Source: CAVQBP01 sp963723205
Lineage (GTDB): Bacteria > Bacteroidota > Ignavibacteria > Ignavibacteriales > Ignavibacteriaceae
Assembly (NCBI GenBank): GCA_963723205.1
Contig: CAVRQC010000017.1
Location: 1 to 64,000 of the forward strand
DNA: 64,000 bases
Direction of reading: 5' to 3'
The position numbers and the translations under genes were made by a program. Positions 8,712-17,628 of this stretch are shown piece after piece. The notes beneath the pieces were generated by a model, which had not been told where the DNA came from, ran no database searches, and saw only the letters and a program-made list of their open reading frames with translations. Positions within the stretch are counted from its first letter, which is position 1, and every line of letters starts with the position of its first letter.

Positions 8712-10496
8712 TTAAATGGATTCTGGTAATTCCATTAATTGTTTTTCGACTTCATGCCAGTATTTTTTTCTTAATTCCAGTGATTTTGCAGCATCGGTTT
8801 TGATCTCCAAAACAGAGAAGTTATTGCTTTTTAATGCAGAGAGGAATGCTTTGTGAAAACTTTCCCAATCTTCTATTGAAGAATAGTTGCCTGCATAACC
8901 TTTTACAAAATATGAAAAATCAAGAAAATGCGGAGCCAGGAAGAATTCATTGAAAACATCTCTGTATTTTGAAATCGGAAGAACTTCAAAAATGCCGCCA
9001 CCGTTATTATTAATTAAAATAATTATTAAAGGTATTGAATATTTTTTTGCAGCTAATAAACCATTTAAATCATAATAAAAAGCCAAATCACCTGTAATTA
9101 AAAAAGTCGGTTTATTACGATCTGCGGCAATGCCTAAAGCAGTTGAAATTATTCCATCGATTCCGCTTGCACCTCTATTATTATATATGGTAATATTTTT
9201 ATTAATGTTTCCGGCAAAATAATCGAAGTCACGGATAGGCATGCTGTTGGAAATCATTACGTTTGAATTATCAGGAAGATTGTTTATTATTTCAGTAACG
9301 ATTCTCGCTTCATTTAATGAATCAGACTCATTAATAATTTCATCTTTAATTGAATTTGATATTTTTTCCGCTTCGATAAAGGTACTGAGCCATCCGTTTA
9401 TTTTTCTATTAATTTTTTCAGAACGAATTATCTCCAGCATCTTTTCACAAAAATAAAAAGGTTTGCATGACACCGCTGCAGTAGCCTTATTAGAAGGATC
9501 AAACCAGTCACCAAATTCATTAATCATAAATCTTTCAGCCGAACATTTTTCAAGATAAATATCCAGTGCTTTTGAGGTAATGGTTCTGCCGAATTGAAGA
9601 ATAATGTCCGGTTTATTATTGCTTACAAAGAATTCCGATCGTAAGAATCCTTCAAAATTAGAGAGCACATTCTGCTTATTATGGCTGCCGAATCTAAGCT
9701 GAGAAGCCCCGTCGGCTAATATCGGGTAACCCAATTGCTGCGATAGCTCCTGGCATTTCTTATGGAAGGCAGGATCATAATTTTCGGGACCGGCAATAAT
9801 TAATCCTTTTTCAGAATTTTTTAAATGATTAAATATTTCTACAAACCATTTTTCGTTCGAAATATTTTTTTCATCTTTCTTAAAAAATTCTTCTTTATCA
9901 AATGATAGTTCATTTGCCAGGTCTAATATCTCCTGGTTGATATCATCAGTATATGCATCTGGTTCAAAAGGTTTTCTGAAAGGGAAGTTCAGGTGAACAG
10001 GACCTTTTGAGCGGATAAGACTCTCGTAAACAGCCCTTCTGGCAACAACTTTAATATGTTTAATTCTTCTTGTAATTGGTTCAGGTAACCCGACATCCAG
10101 AAACCACCTGATATGATTTTTGTAAAGGTTATTCTGGTTAATAGTTTGATTTGCCCCGCAGTCAAGCAATTCAGGCGGTCGGTCGGCTGTGCAGACAATT
10201 AATGGTATCCGCTGCTGGTATGCTTCAATTATTGCAGGGTAAAACTCGGCAGTTGCCGTACCTGACGTTGAAACAAGTACAACCGGAGACTTGGAAGATT
10301 TTGCTAAACCAAGTCCGAAAAAAGCGCAGCTTCTCTCATCAATATGAACGAAAGATTTAATTTTTTTATTATTAGCAAAAGCTAAGGTAAGGGGTGTATT
10401 CCTCGAACCCGGGGAAATACAGGCATATTTAACTCCCGCAGAGGAAAGTTCTTTAACGAAAGTTTCGGTCCATAATATATTTCTATTGATTTTCAT
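8712..10496 (-). CDS. menD: SEPHCHC synthase (MenD), thiamine-diphosphate dependent
   Basis: This 594-residue enzyme condenses isochorismate and 2-oxoglutarate in the first committed step of menaquinone synthesis. The N-terminal domain has CISPGSRNTPL and the ThDP-activating Glu in HIDERSCAFF (E54). It then has TSGTATAEFYPAIIEA and a Pro-rich ADRPPEL motif typical of MenD. The C-terminal ThDP/Mg binding motif starts at GDLAFYYDLNGLLAA and ends in INNNGGGIFE. Length is normal for the family. Its start overlaps the 3' end of menF by 14 bp, so translation of the two is probably coupled. Confidence 0.96.
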   Translation of the reverse strand: MKINRNILWTETFVKELSSAGVKYACISPGSRNTPLTLAFANNKKIKSFVHIDERSCAFFGLGLAKSSKSPVVLVSTSGTATAEFYPAIIEAYQQRIPLIVCTADRPPELLDCGANQTINQNNLYKNHIRWFLDVGLPEPITRRIKHIKVVARRAVYESLIRSKGPVHLNFPFRKPFEPDAYTDDINQEILDLANELSFDKEEFFKKDEKNISNEKWFVEIFNHLKNSEKGLIIAGPENYDPAFHKKCQELSQQLGYPILADGASQLRFGSHNKQNVLSNFEGFLRSEFFVSNNKPDIILQFGRTITSKALDIYLEKCSAERFMINEFGDWFDPSNKATAAVSCKPFYFCEKMLEIIRSEKINRKINGWLSTFIEAEKISNSIKDEIINESDSLNEARIVTEIINNLPDNSNVMISNSMPIRDFDYFAGNINKNITIYNNRGASGIDGIISTALGIAADRNKPTFLITGDLAFYYDLNGLLAAKKYSIPLIIILINNNGGGIFEVLPISKYRDVFNEFFLAPHFLDFSYFVKGYAGNYSSIEDWESFHKAFLSALKSNNFSVLEIKTDAAKSLELRKKYWHEVEKQLMELPESI

Positions 10497-11898
10497 TAAA
10501 AATAGATAGTATTGGTTTCAATTTTAATTCAGTCTCTTCATATTCCAAATCAGGATCGGATTTTTCAACAATCCCGCATCCTGCAAAAGCAATTAATTTA
10601 TTACCATAAGTTAATGCAGATCTTATTGCAACTGCAAATTCTCCTTCATCATTAAAATTAAACCATCCAATTATACCTGAATATAAACCCCTGTAATAAT
10701 TTTCCAGTTTTTTTATAAGATTTAAAGAGACTTCCTTAGGAATTCCGCATACTGCCGGTGTAGGGAAGAGCTCCTTAACTATATTTAATGGTGTATTCTT
10801 GGAATTCATTTTTGCAGAAATTGATGTGCTGATATGCTGAATATTATTTAATTTTTTTATAGAATGATTTTTCTCAATTGTTAATTCTTCTACCTGGCCG
10901 GAAATTGAATCTTTAATATGATTGATAACAAAGTCATGTTCCTTAATATCCTTATCACTATTTAAAAGATCTTTTTCAAGAATGAGGTCTTCTTCTTTGG
11001 TTTTACCCCGTGAAGCGGAACCGGCGAGAGCTTCAATTTGCAATGTCCCGTTGTAAAATTTTACAAGTCTTTCGGGTGTTGCACCAAAAAAAGAAGATTT
11101 TCCCCGATGAAAAATAAAAAGATAACATTCACGATATTTTTCCTTGAAATTGTTTATTGCATAATCAAGATTCAGTTCTCCCGAGAGAAGCATTTCTATT
11201 CTTCTTGAAATAACAATTTTATCAATTTTATTATTATAAATATTTTCCAAACAGCTGTTAACCAGGTTCTTCCACTTTTTTTTATCTTTAAGTGAAGTGC
11301 CAGTCAATGTGTTAATTTTAATACTTTCTTGTTTTTTTTCTTCAATCGGTTTATTAATATTTTCAAGTTTACTTTTAAATTTTTCTATTAAATTTTCTTC
11401 TGAAAGTGTGGAACTAAATATGAAATTAAAGAAGATAAAAAAATCATCTTTGCTTTTAATTATTAGTAATTCAGGAATAGACCATATCGAATCACTAAAG
11501 TCCTTCCAGTCGTCATCTTTATGTTCAACATTAAATTTCATTCCCCCTACAAATAAAGGCTTATTTTGAAGCGAGATACTATCCCAATTATTTATGAAAT
11601 TATTTTTTAATTCCTTAATTTTTTTATCTGTTGCAACAAATCTCTTGTCCCCGTTTTCCGTAATAGATATAATTTCATCAATTCCGATAAAAGAAAAATC
11701 TTCATCCGGTTTCTCAAAATAAAATGATTTTTCATAATATTTGATCAGGTAATCGATCTTTCCGTTAAAGTCAATTCCATCGACTTTCTGAGCAAAACAA
11801 ACGATTGGGTTGGCTGATTTTAATTCTTTTAGATTTGTTTTATTCGCAGAGAGAAAACCGGTAAACGAATTTACCGCCGTGTTAATAAAATCTTCCAT
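10483..11898 (-). CDS. menF: Isochorismate synthase
   Basis: This 471-residue chorismate-utilising enzyme converts chorismate to isochorismate, feeding MenD. The conserved C-terminal half shows ATPERLVKFYNG, EALAGSASRGKTKEED, EHDFVINHIKDSI, LFPTPAVCGIPKE and the terminal metal/substrate-binding FAGCGIVEKSDPDLEYEETE. The N-terminal 170 residues are less conserved, as is usual. MenF and salicylate-type isochorismate synthases share these motifs; the overlap with menD decides for menaquinone. It is the first gene of a menF-menD-menH unit. Confidence 0.93.
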   Translation of the reverse strand: MEDFINTAVNSFTGFLSANKTNLKELKSANPIVCFAQKVDGIDFNGKIDYLIKYYEKSFYFEKPDEDFSFIGIDEIISITENGDKRFVATDKKIKELKNNFINNWDSISLQNKPLFVGGMKFNVEHKDDDWKDFSDSIWSIPELLIIKSKDDFFIFFNFIFSSTLSEENLIEKFKSKLENINKPIEEKKQESIKINTLTGTSLKDKKKWKNLVNSCLENIYNNKIDKIVISRRIEMLLSGELNLDYAINNFKEKYRECYLFIFHRGKSSFFGATPERLVKFYNGTLQIEALAGSASRGKTKEEDLILEKDLLNSDKDIKEHDFVINHIKDSISGQVEELTIEKNHSIKKLNNIQHISTSISAKMNSKNTPLNIVKELFPTPAVCGIPKEVSLNLIKKLENYYRGLYSGIIGWFNFNDEGEFAVAIRSALTYGNKLIAFAGCGIVEKSDPDLEYEETELKLKPILSIFNENQ

Positions 11899-12004
11899 TA
11901 TGAATATAAATTAAAAATAAAATATAATTTTTATTAGAAAAGTTTGCAATTTTATAAGGTATTGAAAAAGATGTATTTGATATTGAGCAATTTCATAAGA
12001 CAGG

Positions 12005-12961
12005 TTAGAAAATAATATCTTCTTCAATTGTATCTAAAATCCTTAAATAACTATCGTATCTATACTCTGAAATTTTTTTATTATTTACTGCTTCAACAAC
12101 GGCACACTCTGGTTCATGAAAATGTGTACACGTGTTAAAACGGCAATCGTAAATATAATCAGTAAATTCTAAAAAGTAATGTCCGAGATCTTCTTTTCTT
12201 ATACCGAAAGGATCGATTTCACGAATTCCGGGTGTATCAATGATGAAAGTGTTTTCTCCCACATTAATCATATTTGTTGTTACAGTAGTGTGCTTTCCCT
12301 TATCGGTATAAGTGCTTATTTTACCAATATTTAGACTTAATCCCGGGAAAATCTTGTTGATTATGGATGATTTTCCCACACCGGATTGACCCCAAAACAG
12401 GCTTTTTTTCCCCGGCAGCAGATCTTTAATCCGTTCTATTCCTTCTCCAGTTATCACACTTGTTTTAATTGTTCTATAACCGATTTTACTATAAAGTTCT
12501 ATCCAATCATCAATGTAGTCATTTTTATCAAGATCGGTTTTATTAATAATTAATATAATTGAAATATGAGAACTTTCACCCGAAACGATAAACCTGTCAA
12601 TGACTTTGTTGTTGAAAGAAGGTTTCCTGATGCTGCTTACAATGAACAGGTTGTCAATATTGGAAGCGATGATTTGTTCAAGTCTTTCACCTCTGTAGCT
12701 GGCCCCCTTTATTCTCGGGGCTTTTCTTGAAAGATAATTCTTCCTTTCCAGGATTTCGGTTATTACTCCTGTTCCATCTTCATTTAAATCATATTTAACG
12801 ATATCCCCGACAGCAGCTATATTGGTTTTGAAAAGCTTATCTTTTTTGAGGTTATATTCTTTTTTGAATTTTCCTTTTAAAGAGGATCTAATCAGATCAA
12901 AATTATCCGGATTATATATGTAAAAATCTTTACTTTCTACTCTGCAGACTATTCCTTGTAT
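12005..12961 (-). CDS. rsgA: Ribosome small-subunit-dependent GTPase A, apparent ATA start
   Basis: RsgA checks late 30S subunit assembly. The frame is open from 12973 to 12005 and encodes all parts of the family: an N-terminal OB fold starting MQGIVCRVESK, then the circularly permuted GTPase with G4 NKTD (140-143) before G1 GQSGVGKSS (191-199) and DTPG (242-245), and the zinc knuckle C273, C278, H280, C286. No ATG, GTG or TTG occurs in frame before GTG 12457, which would remove the OB fold and G4. A GGAGG lies 4 bases before ATA at 12959-12961, exactly where relatives begin (M-x-G-I-V). The product would be 318 residues. ATA is a rare start codon; a sequence error or mutation of ATG is the alternative. 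Confidence 0.85.
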   Translation of the reverse strand: MQGIVCRVESKDFYIYNPDNFDLIRSSLKGKFKKEYNLKKDKLFKTNIAAVGDIVKYDLNEDGTGVITEILERKNYLSRKAPRIKGASYRGERLEQIIASNIDNLFIVSSIRKPSFNNKVIDRFIVSGESSHISIILIINKTDLDKNDYIDDWIELYSKIGYRTIKTSVITGEGIERIKDLLPGKKSLFWGQSGVGKSSIINKIFPGLSLNIGKISTYTDKGKHTTVTTNMINVGENTFIIDTPGIREIDPFGIRKEDLGHYFLEFTDYIYDCRFNTCTHFHEPECAVVEAVNNKKISEYRYDSYLRILDTIEEDIIF

Positions 12962-12983
12962 AAAGCCTCCGATTTAAAATAAA

Positions 12984-13009
12984 AAGCGCTATAGAAAAAT
13001 ATAGCGCTT
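12984..13009 (-). terminator. Intrinsic terminator after the FadL-like gene
   Basis: A perfect 10-bp stem (12984-12993 with 13000-13009, core agcgct), with a 6-base loop, is followed on the minus strand by a T-rich run. It lies between the stop of the outer-membrane protein gene at 13036 and rsgA, so rsgA probably has its own promoter or depends on read-through. Confidence 0.8.
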
Positions 13010-13035
13010 AAAATATTAATCAAAGGAAAAAATAA

Positions 13036-14505
13036 TTAAAATCTGTAAGTAGCGGTAAGCATTATCTTATCATATTTAATATCCTGGTTAGTTCTTGATA
13101 CATCAGTACCGTAATTATCACCTATTGTACTCCACCAGCCATGTGCCCAAGCAAGATCCAATCCTAAAGTTTCCTGGGCTAAAATTCCTATACCGGCAGT
13201 AAAATATTTCCTGTTAAAGTTGGAAGGATCTCCTTTGTAAGGAGACGGCTGGACAAAAAAGCCGGTTCTTAATCTTAATCCGACAGTCGGGACAGTATAT
13301 TCAACCCCGAGATTATAATTTAAAACTGCTCTCAACTGGTCATTAATATCCTTGTTTACCGAAAGAAGGTCATTAGGAGTAGAGAAGTTCTGAGGATTAT
13401 CAAATTTAAGCTGTGAATAATCGATCGCAGTTCCCTGTGCACTTATAATGAATCCTTTCAAGTTGACGGAAAAACCGGCTCCGAATTCGTAAGGAGAGAC
13501 AATATCGTATTTAACACTGCTGTTGTAATCCTGTGGCAGATCAAAAGGATTAATATAATTTGCAAAGTAACTTTTCCCGCTTATGGTAAACTTTTCTTTT
13601 ACGGTATAATATTTCGGGAATTGAACTGTTAAACCGAATCTGCCGTAATTATTGAATTGATAAATTAATCCAGCTTTTGCGCTCCATCCGGAAATATCCC
13701 AGTTTAATATTCTATTTAAATAAAAAGTCTGGAAATCTGCAGGAGGAGGATTATCCCCGGTATAAATCGGACCCTGATAAATATTATGAGAATCATCTTC
13801 ATAATAATCATTATTAGAATTATAACTGCCGGAAATTATATTCAGGTTTAATCCTAAATAAAGATTCTGAGCAGCTTCAATTGCACCTGAAAATGTCCAG
13901 TTATTTGTGGAACCGGTATTTAATATTGTTCCGCTTTGATTAAGCTTACCGTCTATTGGTGTAACGAGGTTTGTATCCGTTAGCCTTAGATCATAAGGAA
14001 TATTATAAGGATTACCATTGTTATCATAGTAAGTATCCTGATTTAGAACCTGGATCAAAGAATTATTACCGCTGTTGAAACCGTCAAACTTTAACGCACC
14101 GGTAAAATCTTTTGTGTTATGATAAGAAATCCCGAAAACAAGACTTCCCCTGACAGTAGGAAAAGGGAAGGCAAAACTTAATCTGTCGAGCCTCGTTGCA
14201 CTGCTTGAATAATTAGTTGTATTATTAAAAAAAGTTGCATCATTACTAAAAGTTGAATAGTCAATTCCGCCGGAAAGTTCGAGTCTTTTTAACAAACCAA
14301 ACCCGGCAGGATTATAAAATGCTGCTGAAGCATCATCACTTAACCCAATATAAGCATTTCCCATACCCAAAGCTCTTGCATTTGCACCTAATCCGCTTTG
14401 ACCTAACCTGAGTGCATCTGGAATTCCCTGGGAATAGACAAATGAACTGCTCAGGAATAAGAGAGTCAAAACTTTACAATAAGTTGAACAAAAGTTTTTA
14501 AACAT
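13036..14505 (-). CDS. OmpP1/FadL-family outer-membrane beta-barrel protein
   Basis: This 489-residue protein has a cleavable signal peptide (hydrophobic stretch ending SSFVYSQG). It then has GLGANARALGMGNAYIGL followed by SDDASAAFYNPAG, the hallmark at the mouth of FadL/OmpP1-type barrels and of the related PorV proteins. The rest is alternating aromatic strands, ending in IMLTATYRF with a C-terminal Phe for barrel assembly. It may transport hydrophobic substrates across the outer membrane. PorV, the type IX shuttle protein, shares the N-terminal motif, so a secretion role is possible. Its start overlaps the stop of the upstream lipoprotein gene (TAATG), and GAGGAG precedes it. Confidence 0.85.
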   Translation of the reverse strand: MFKNFCSTYCKVLTLLFLSSSFVYSQGIPDALRLGQSGLGANARALGMGNAYIGLSDDASAAFYNPAGFGLLKRLELSGGIDYSTFSNDATFFNNTTNYSSSATRLDRLSFAFPFPTVRGSLVFGISYHNTKDFTGALKFDGFNSGNNSLIQVLNQDTYYDNNGNPYNIPYDLRLTDTNLVTPIDGKLNQSGTILNTGSTNNWTFSGAIEAAQNLYLGLNLNIISGSYNSNNDYYEDDSHNIYQGPIYTGDNPPPADFQTFYLNRILNWDISGWSAKAGLIYQFNNYGRFGLTVQFPKYYTVKEKFTISGKSYFANYINPFDLPQDYNSSVKYDIVSPYEFGAGFSVNLKGFIISAQGTAIDYSQLKFDNPQNFSTPNDLLSVNKDINDQLRAVLNYNLGVEYTVPTVGLRLRTGFFVQPSPYKGDPSNFNRKYFTAGIGILAQETLGLDLAWAHGWWSTIGDNYGTDVSRTNQDIKYDKIMLTATYRF

Positions 14506-15017
14506 TATCTCCTCTCGTTTCCGGAATTTCTATTTCCATTATTGTTTCGTGCTGAATTATTACCTTCATTCGACCTGGAATTTTCTGATGACCTGGTTTG
14601 TTGACCTGAATTGTTTGAATTATTATTTGAATCATTTTTAGAAACCGGATTATCATAAGAAGAATTACTGTTTCTTGAAGGTGTCCCGGTCCTTATTACT
14701 GAACCGTTATTATCAGGAGTATTCCGAGATCCGTTATTATCTCTAGTTGAAGTTACATTGCTGTTCCTATCTATTGAAGTTGCGCCACTTCTTTCTGATG
14801 ATTGTGTTTCGCTTGGTGGTGTAACATATAATGGCCTTTCGATTATCCACCAGGGATTATCATAATAATAATTATACTCACCATAATACGGTTCGGAATA
14901 ATAAACCTGCGTGTTATTTTCCGATGGTAATTGTTCCTGAGGCGACCATAGGACTGTGTAGCAGCCGCCAAAAGAAATTACTATAATTGTTAAAACTAGT
15001 TTAATCAGATGTTTCAT
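14505..15017 (-). CDS. Low-complexity Ser/Asn-rich lipoprotein
   Basis: This 170-residue protein has a lipoprotein signal, LTIIVISFGGC, with the modified Cys at about residue 19. A short Tyr-rich segment follows (VYYSEPYYGEYNYYYDNPWW), then a long Ser/Asn/Arg/Gly-rich tail without recognisable domains. The function is unknown. The mature start CYT is shared with the next gene upstream, so the two look like relatives or at least the same design. It is translationally linked to the FadL-like gene (TAATG overlap) and lies 6 bp after the upstream lipoprotein gene, so all three form one unit. Confidence 0.8.
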   Translation of the reverse strand: MKHLIKLVLTIIVISFGGCYTVLWSPQEQLPSENNTQVYYSEPYYGEYNYYYDNPWWIIERPLYVTPPSETQSSERSGATSIDRNSNVTSTRDNNGSRNTPDNNGSVIRTGTPSRNSNSSYDNPVSKNDSNNNSNNSGQQTRSSENSRSNEGNNSARNNNGNRNSGNERR

Positions 15018-15023
15018 TTTATT

Positions 15024-16004
15024 TTATCTCCTTCTGCTGGAAGAACCCCCACTGCTTCTTCCACCGCTGCTACTTGATCTTGGTGAAGAGCTTGACCTGC
15101 TTGGAGGCGAATAGGACCTTGAAGGAGGGGCACTCCGCGGAGGAGAATATGACCTCTGAGGTGGATGATATGAATTATTGTTGTTGCTTCTTGCTCTTGG
15201 TTGATATGAATGTTCTCTCGTACTTCTTTGCCCTGTACTTCTTCTCACATTATTTTCATTTCTACCTCTTGGCGTACTTCTTTGTACTGAATGATTCCGC
15301 GATTCTCCTGAGACTCTCTCTCTATTTGTATTTCTATTTGTATTAACTCTGGAAGGGGTTCTTGCGCGGTTTGTGGATCGTCCTGTTGTACTGCTTTTTC
15401 CTAGTGTGTTATTATAGCTCCTGTTACCTGAAACAGAAACACGCGACCGATCACCGCTTCTTGTTCCCATATTATTTCTTAATGTATAATCACCTCTTGA
15501 CCTGGTTTTATAATACTTACTGCCTCCATAATATGCTCCGTGTGATCCTGCATAATAATGCCCACCGTAATAACCGCCATAATAGTAAGGTGAATAGTAA
15601 GGATAATAACTTGAATAATAAGGATATCCCCACCATGAATGCCAGGTGTAAGGTGTGTAGCACCACTCCCAAGGATTCCAATAATAATTGTCATAATAAT
15701 TTCCGAAAGTAAAGCCAAATGAATACGATGGATAATAATACCCGTAATACCTGTTATAATAAGGATATCCGTAATAGTAATTATCTATTTGCGGAGGATA
15801 GTTGTCATAGTTATCTCCATAGTAAGTTGAATCGTCATAATAGGTAGAATCATTGTAACCATAATTATCGTAATTATCATTATTATTGTTGTTATTGTAA
15901 TTTCTGTTTGGATAATCCCTCAAAGCGACCTGAGTATAACACCCCCCCAAAAATACAGCAGTTGCGAATAGAATAAATAAAATGTAAAACTTTGAATGCT
16001 TCAT
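15024..16004 (-). CDS. Tyr/Asn-rich then Arg/Ser-rich lipoprotein
   Basis: This 326-residue protein begins with a lipoprotein signal ending AVFLGGC, with Cys at about residue 22. Residues 30-170 are dominated by Tyr, Asn, Asp and Gly, with runs of Asn and many YY and YG pairs. Residues 170-326 are basic (Arg/Ser/Asn/Pro-rich) and end in SSSRRR. No catalytic domain is visible. Such composition suggests a disordered or adhesive envelope protein, but this is inference. A strong GGAGG lies 6 bases before the ATG. It is the first gene of a three-gene unit ending in the FadL-like barrel. Confidence 0.78.
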   Translation of the reverse strand: MKHSKFYILFILFATAVFLGGCYTQVALRDYPNRNYNNNNNNDNYDNYGYNDSTYYDDSTYYGDNYDNYPPQIDNYYYGYPYYNRYYGYYYPSYSFGFTFGNYYDNYYWNPWEWCYTPYTWHSWWGYPYYSSYYPYYSPYYYGGYYGGHYYAGSHGAYYGGSKYYKTRSRGDYTLRNNMGTRSGDRSRVSVSGNRSYNNTLGKSSTTGRSTNRARTPSRVNTNRNTNRERVSGESRNHSVQRSTPRGRNENNVRRSTGQRSTREHSYQPRARSNNNNSYHPPQRSYSPPRSAPPSRSYSPPSRSSSSPRSSSSGGRSSGGSSSRRR

Positions 16005-16024
16005 CTCAAACCTCCAATAAAATC

Positions 16025-16032
16025 TTGTACAA
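16025..16032. promoter_or_regulatory. TTGTACAA palindrome upstream of lipoprotein gene
   Basis: Copy 1 of three. The 8-bp palindrome lies 20 bp before the ATG at 16004, inside the likely promoter-leader region of the minus-strand unit. Confidence 0.3.
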
Positions 16033-16109
16033 ATATGGACAAAAATCGTTCCTAATGAAAGTGTGAAATTAATCTCATTTGACCGGAGGCAAGCTGAATC
16101 ATGTAATTT

Positions 16110-16117
16110 TTGTACAA
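16110..16117. promoter_or_regulatory. TTGTACAA palindrome, second copy
   Basis: Copy 2, extended to ttttgtacaaaa (16108-16119). It lies about 105 bp upstream of the start at 16004. Confidence 0.3.
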
Positions 16118-16172
16118 AATAATGAACTTATTTGTATAGATTTTAATACATGTGGGGCTCTAAAGAAAAATA

Positions 16173-16946
16173 CTAAAAGATACTCTTTATATATTCAATT
16201 CTAATTGCTCTATCTGCTACTGTAGGATTGAATTTTTTATTATCTAGCAAATCCCTTAAATCGAGACCAAAAGTGAAACCATCCCCCAAGGACCATCTTA
16301 GACCCATATTAAGATACCCGTTTCCATTACCGAAGCTGTTCGGGGCATTATCATTAAAAGCAAAATTATATTCTCCAATTATTGAAAAATGCGGCCCTAA
16401 AGTTTTCTCAAATCCAACATACATATCTATGAAATTATCGCCATCTTTGGTCTCCAGTGAATAACTGGCAGAGCCATGGATACTCAGGTATCCTAAAAAT
16501 GCAAAATTTTTGCTGACAGCTGCAAAAAAACCGGGTGATTTAATTGCATATCTTCCTAAAGAATCGAAATAAACTCCTTTCCCCTGTGAATCAAATCCTA
16601 AAGTTATAGCAGGGAGTGTAATTGATTCGTTAAACAACCTAAAGCGAATATTCACTCCAGGTAATTTATACCACTGCGGATCTCCGGCGCCAATTATATT
16701 TGCGCCGCCATATGAAATTCCGAAACTGACATTATCAAAAACACCTACTTCAAGTTTGGATATCAAAACTCCATATGGTAGAACATCATTTGTAAAACCT
16801 ACATAACCTTTTTCCAAAATCCCTGCTGTCGGCATATCAATTAAATATCTGTATTCATACTTAGCTTTATCGCCGGCAGTACCTTGTGCAAAAATATTTG
16901 TAGTTAAGAAAAACGATATGAAAACGAGAAGGGTTTTAATTCTCAT
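16173..16946 (-). CDS. Predicted outer-membrane beta-barrel protein, YjbH-like
   Basis: This 257-residue protein has a signal peptide (MRIKTLLVFISFF..IFAQG), followed by alternating strands rich in Gly and aromatics. The order, with PTAGILEKGYVGF, GVFDNVSFGISYGG and a late GLDLRDLLDNKKFNP segment, resembles short YjbH-domain proteins reported in related genomes, but I am not certain of the family. It is probably a small outer-membrane barrel. It is transcribed in the same direction as the lipoprotein genes but is separated from them by 168 bp. One TTGTACAA palindrome lies about 52 bp before its ATG. Confidence 0.6.
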   Translation of the reverse strand: MRIKTLLVFISFFLTTNIFAQGTAGDKAKYEYRYLIDMPTAGILEKGYVGFTNDVLPYGVLISKLEVGVFDNVSFGISYGGANIIGAGDPQWYKLPGVNIRFRLFNESITLPAITLGFDSQGKGVYFDSLGRYAIKSPGFFAAVSKNFAFLGYLSIHGSASYSLETKDGDNFIDMYVGFEKTLGPHFSIIGEYNFAFNDNAPNSFGNGNGYLNMGLRWSLGDGFTFGLDLRDLLDNKKFNPTVADRAIRIEYIKSIF

Positions 16947-16998
16947 TATAAAAATTTATATATGAATTAACTTGAACAAAAATAACAATAAACATTAT

Positions 16999-17006
16999 TT
17001 GTACAA
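16999..17006. promoter_or_regulatory. TTGTACAA palindrome, third copy
   Basis: Copy 3, extended to tttgtacaaa (16998-17007), about 52 bp before the ATG at 16946. Confidence 0.3.
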
Positions 17007-17053
17007 AATTCTTAGTAGTGTTTCTGTTTGATGGTGAAATGAATTATTTCATT

Positions 17054-17464
17054 TTAGTCATTGATAACTATAAATTTTATTTCATTATTATCAGAAGACA
17101 AGACCTTTATTTTATAATATTTGCATGTAATTAAATTGCCTGAGGACAAATCATATTCTAAATGTAAGGGAAATCCATCTTCTATATACCACTCTTCATC
17201 ATAAATATAATATTGATCATAATCAATTTTAATTGTGTTGCCTGATTTGCCAGTATAAACAAGTTCTTCCTTTGTACCTTGATCTAACGAATTTGAATTG
17301 AGAATTTTTGACTTGGTTGAAATATATGATAACATTATACTCCCTACGGTTACAGTTCTTTCCGTTCCTAAATCATAATCTTTTTGAGTTATTATTTTAG
17401 CCGTTCCACAACCCTCTGAAAATATTAAAATTATGCTGGCTAAAATTAAGATGAGACTTTTCAT
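17054..17464 (-). CDS. Small lipoprotein of unknown function
   Basis: This 136-residue protein has a hydrophobic signal and a lipobox-like IFSEGCG, with the Cys at residue 19. The middle contains VYTGKSGNTIKIDYDQYYI, which is beta-rich by composition. No known domain is recognised. It stands alone on the minus strand between the YjbH-like gene and a membrane-anchored protein gene, with more than 100 bp free on each side. The lipobox has Glu at -2, which is not ideal, so lipidation is likely but not certain. Confidence 0.65.
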   Translation of the reverse strand: MKSLILILASIILIFSEGCGTAKIITQKDYDLGTERTVTVGSIMLSYISTKSKILNSNSLDQGTKEELVYTGKSGNTIKIDYDQYYIYDEEWYIEDGFPLHLEYDLSSGNLITCKYYKIKVLSSDNNEIKFIVIND

Positions 17465-17628
17465 AAATACCTCCCTTATTTTTAGTATGAGTTTTTTTAT
17501 TGTATTTAAAGTTTATCTTTCAACATAACTTATTGAGAATAAATTGAAATATGTCCTTTTAAGTTAAAGTAAAAAATCACAATAAGGGAAATTATTTTTT
17601 AATCATTAAATATTCTAAAGAGAACCGA

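Noticed and set aside
12005..12457. A 150-residue RsgA fragment starting with GTG
   Set aside because: It would lack the OB fold and G4 motif, although the upstream frame continues uninterrupted with matching RsgA sequence.
15362..15718. Open frames of 79-116 codons inside the Tyr-rich lipoprotein gene
   Set aside because: The low-complexity codons give open frames in several readings. Only the minus-strand frame has a ribosome site and a signal peptide.
16173..16946. Assignment as an exopolysaccharide protein
   Set aside because: Only general barrel features and a vague YjbH resemblance are visible, and no polysaccharide genes are nearby.
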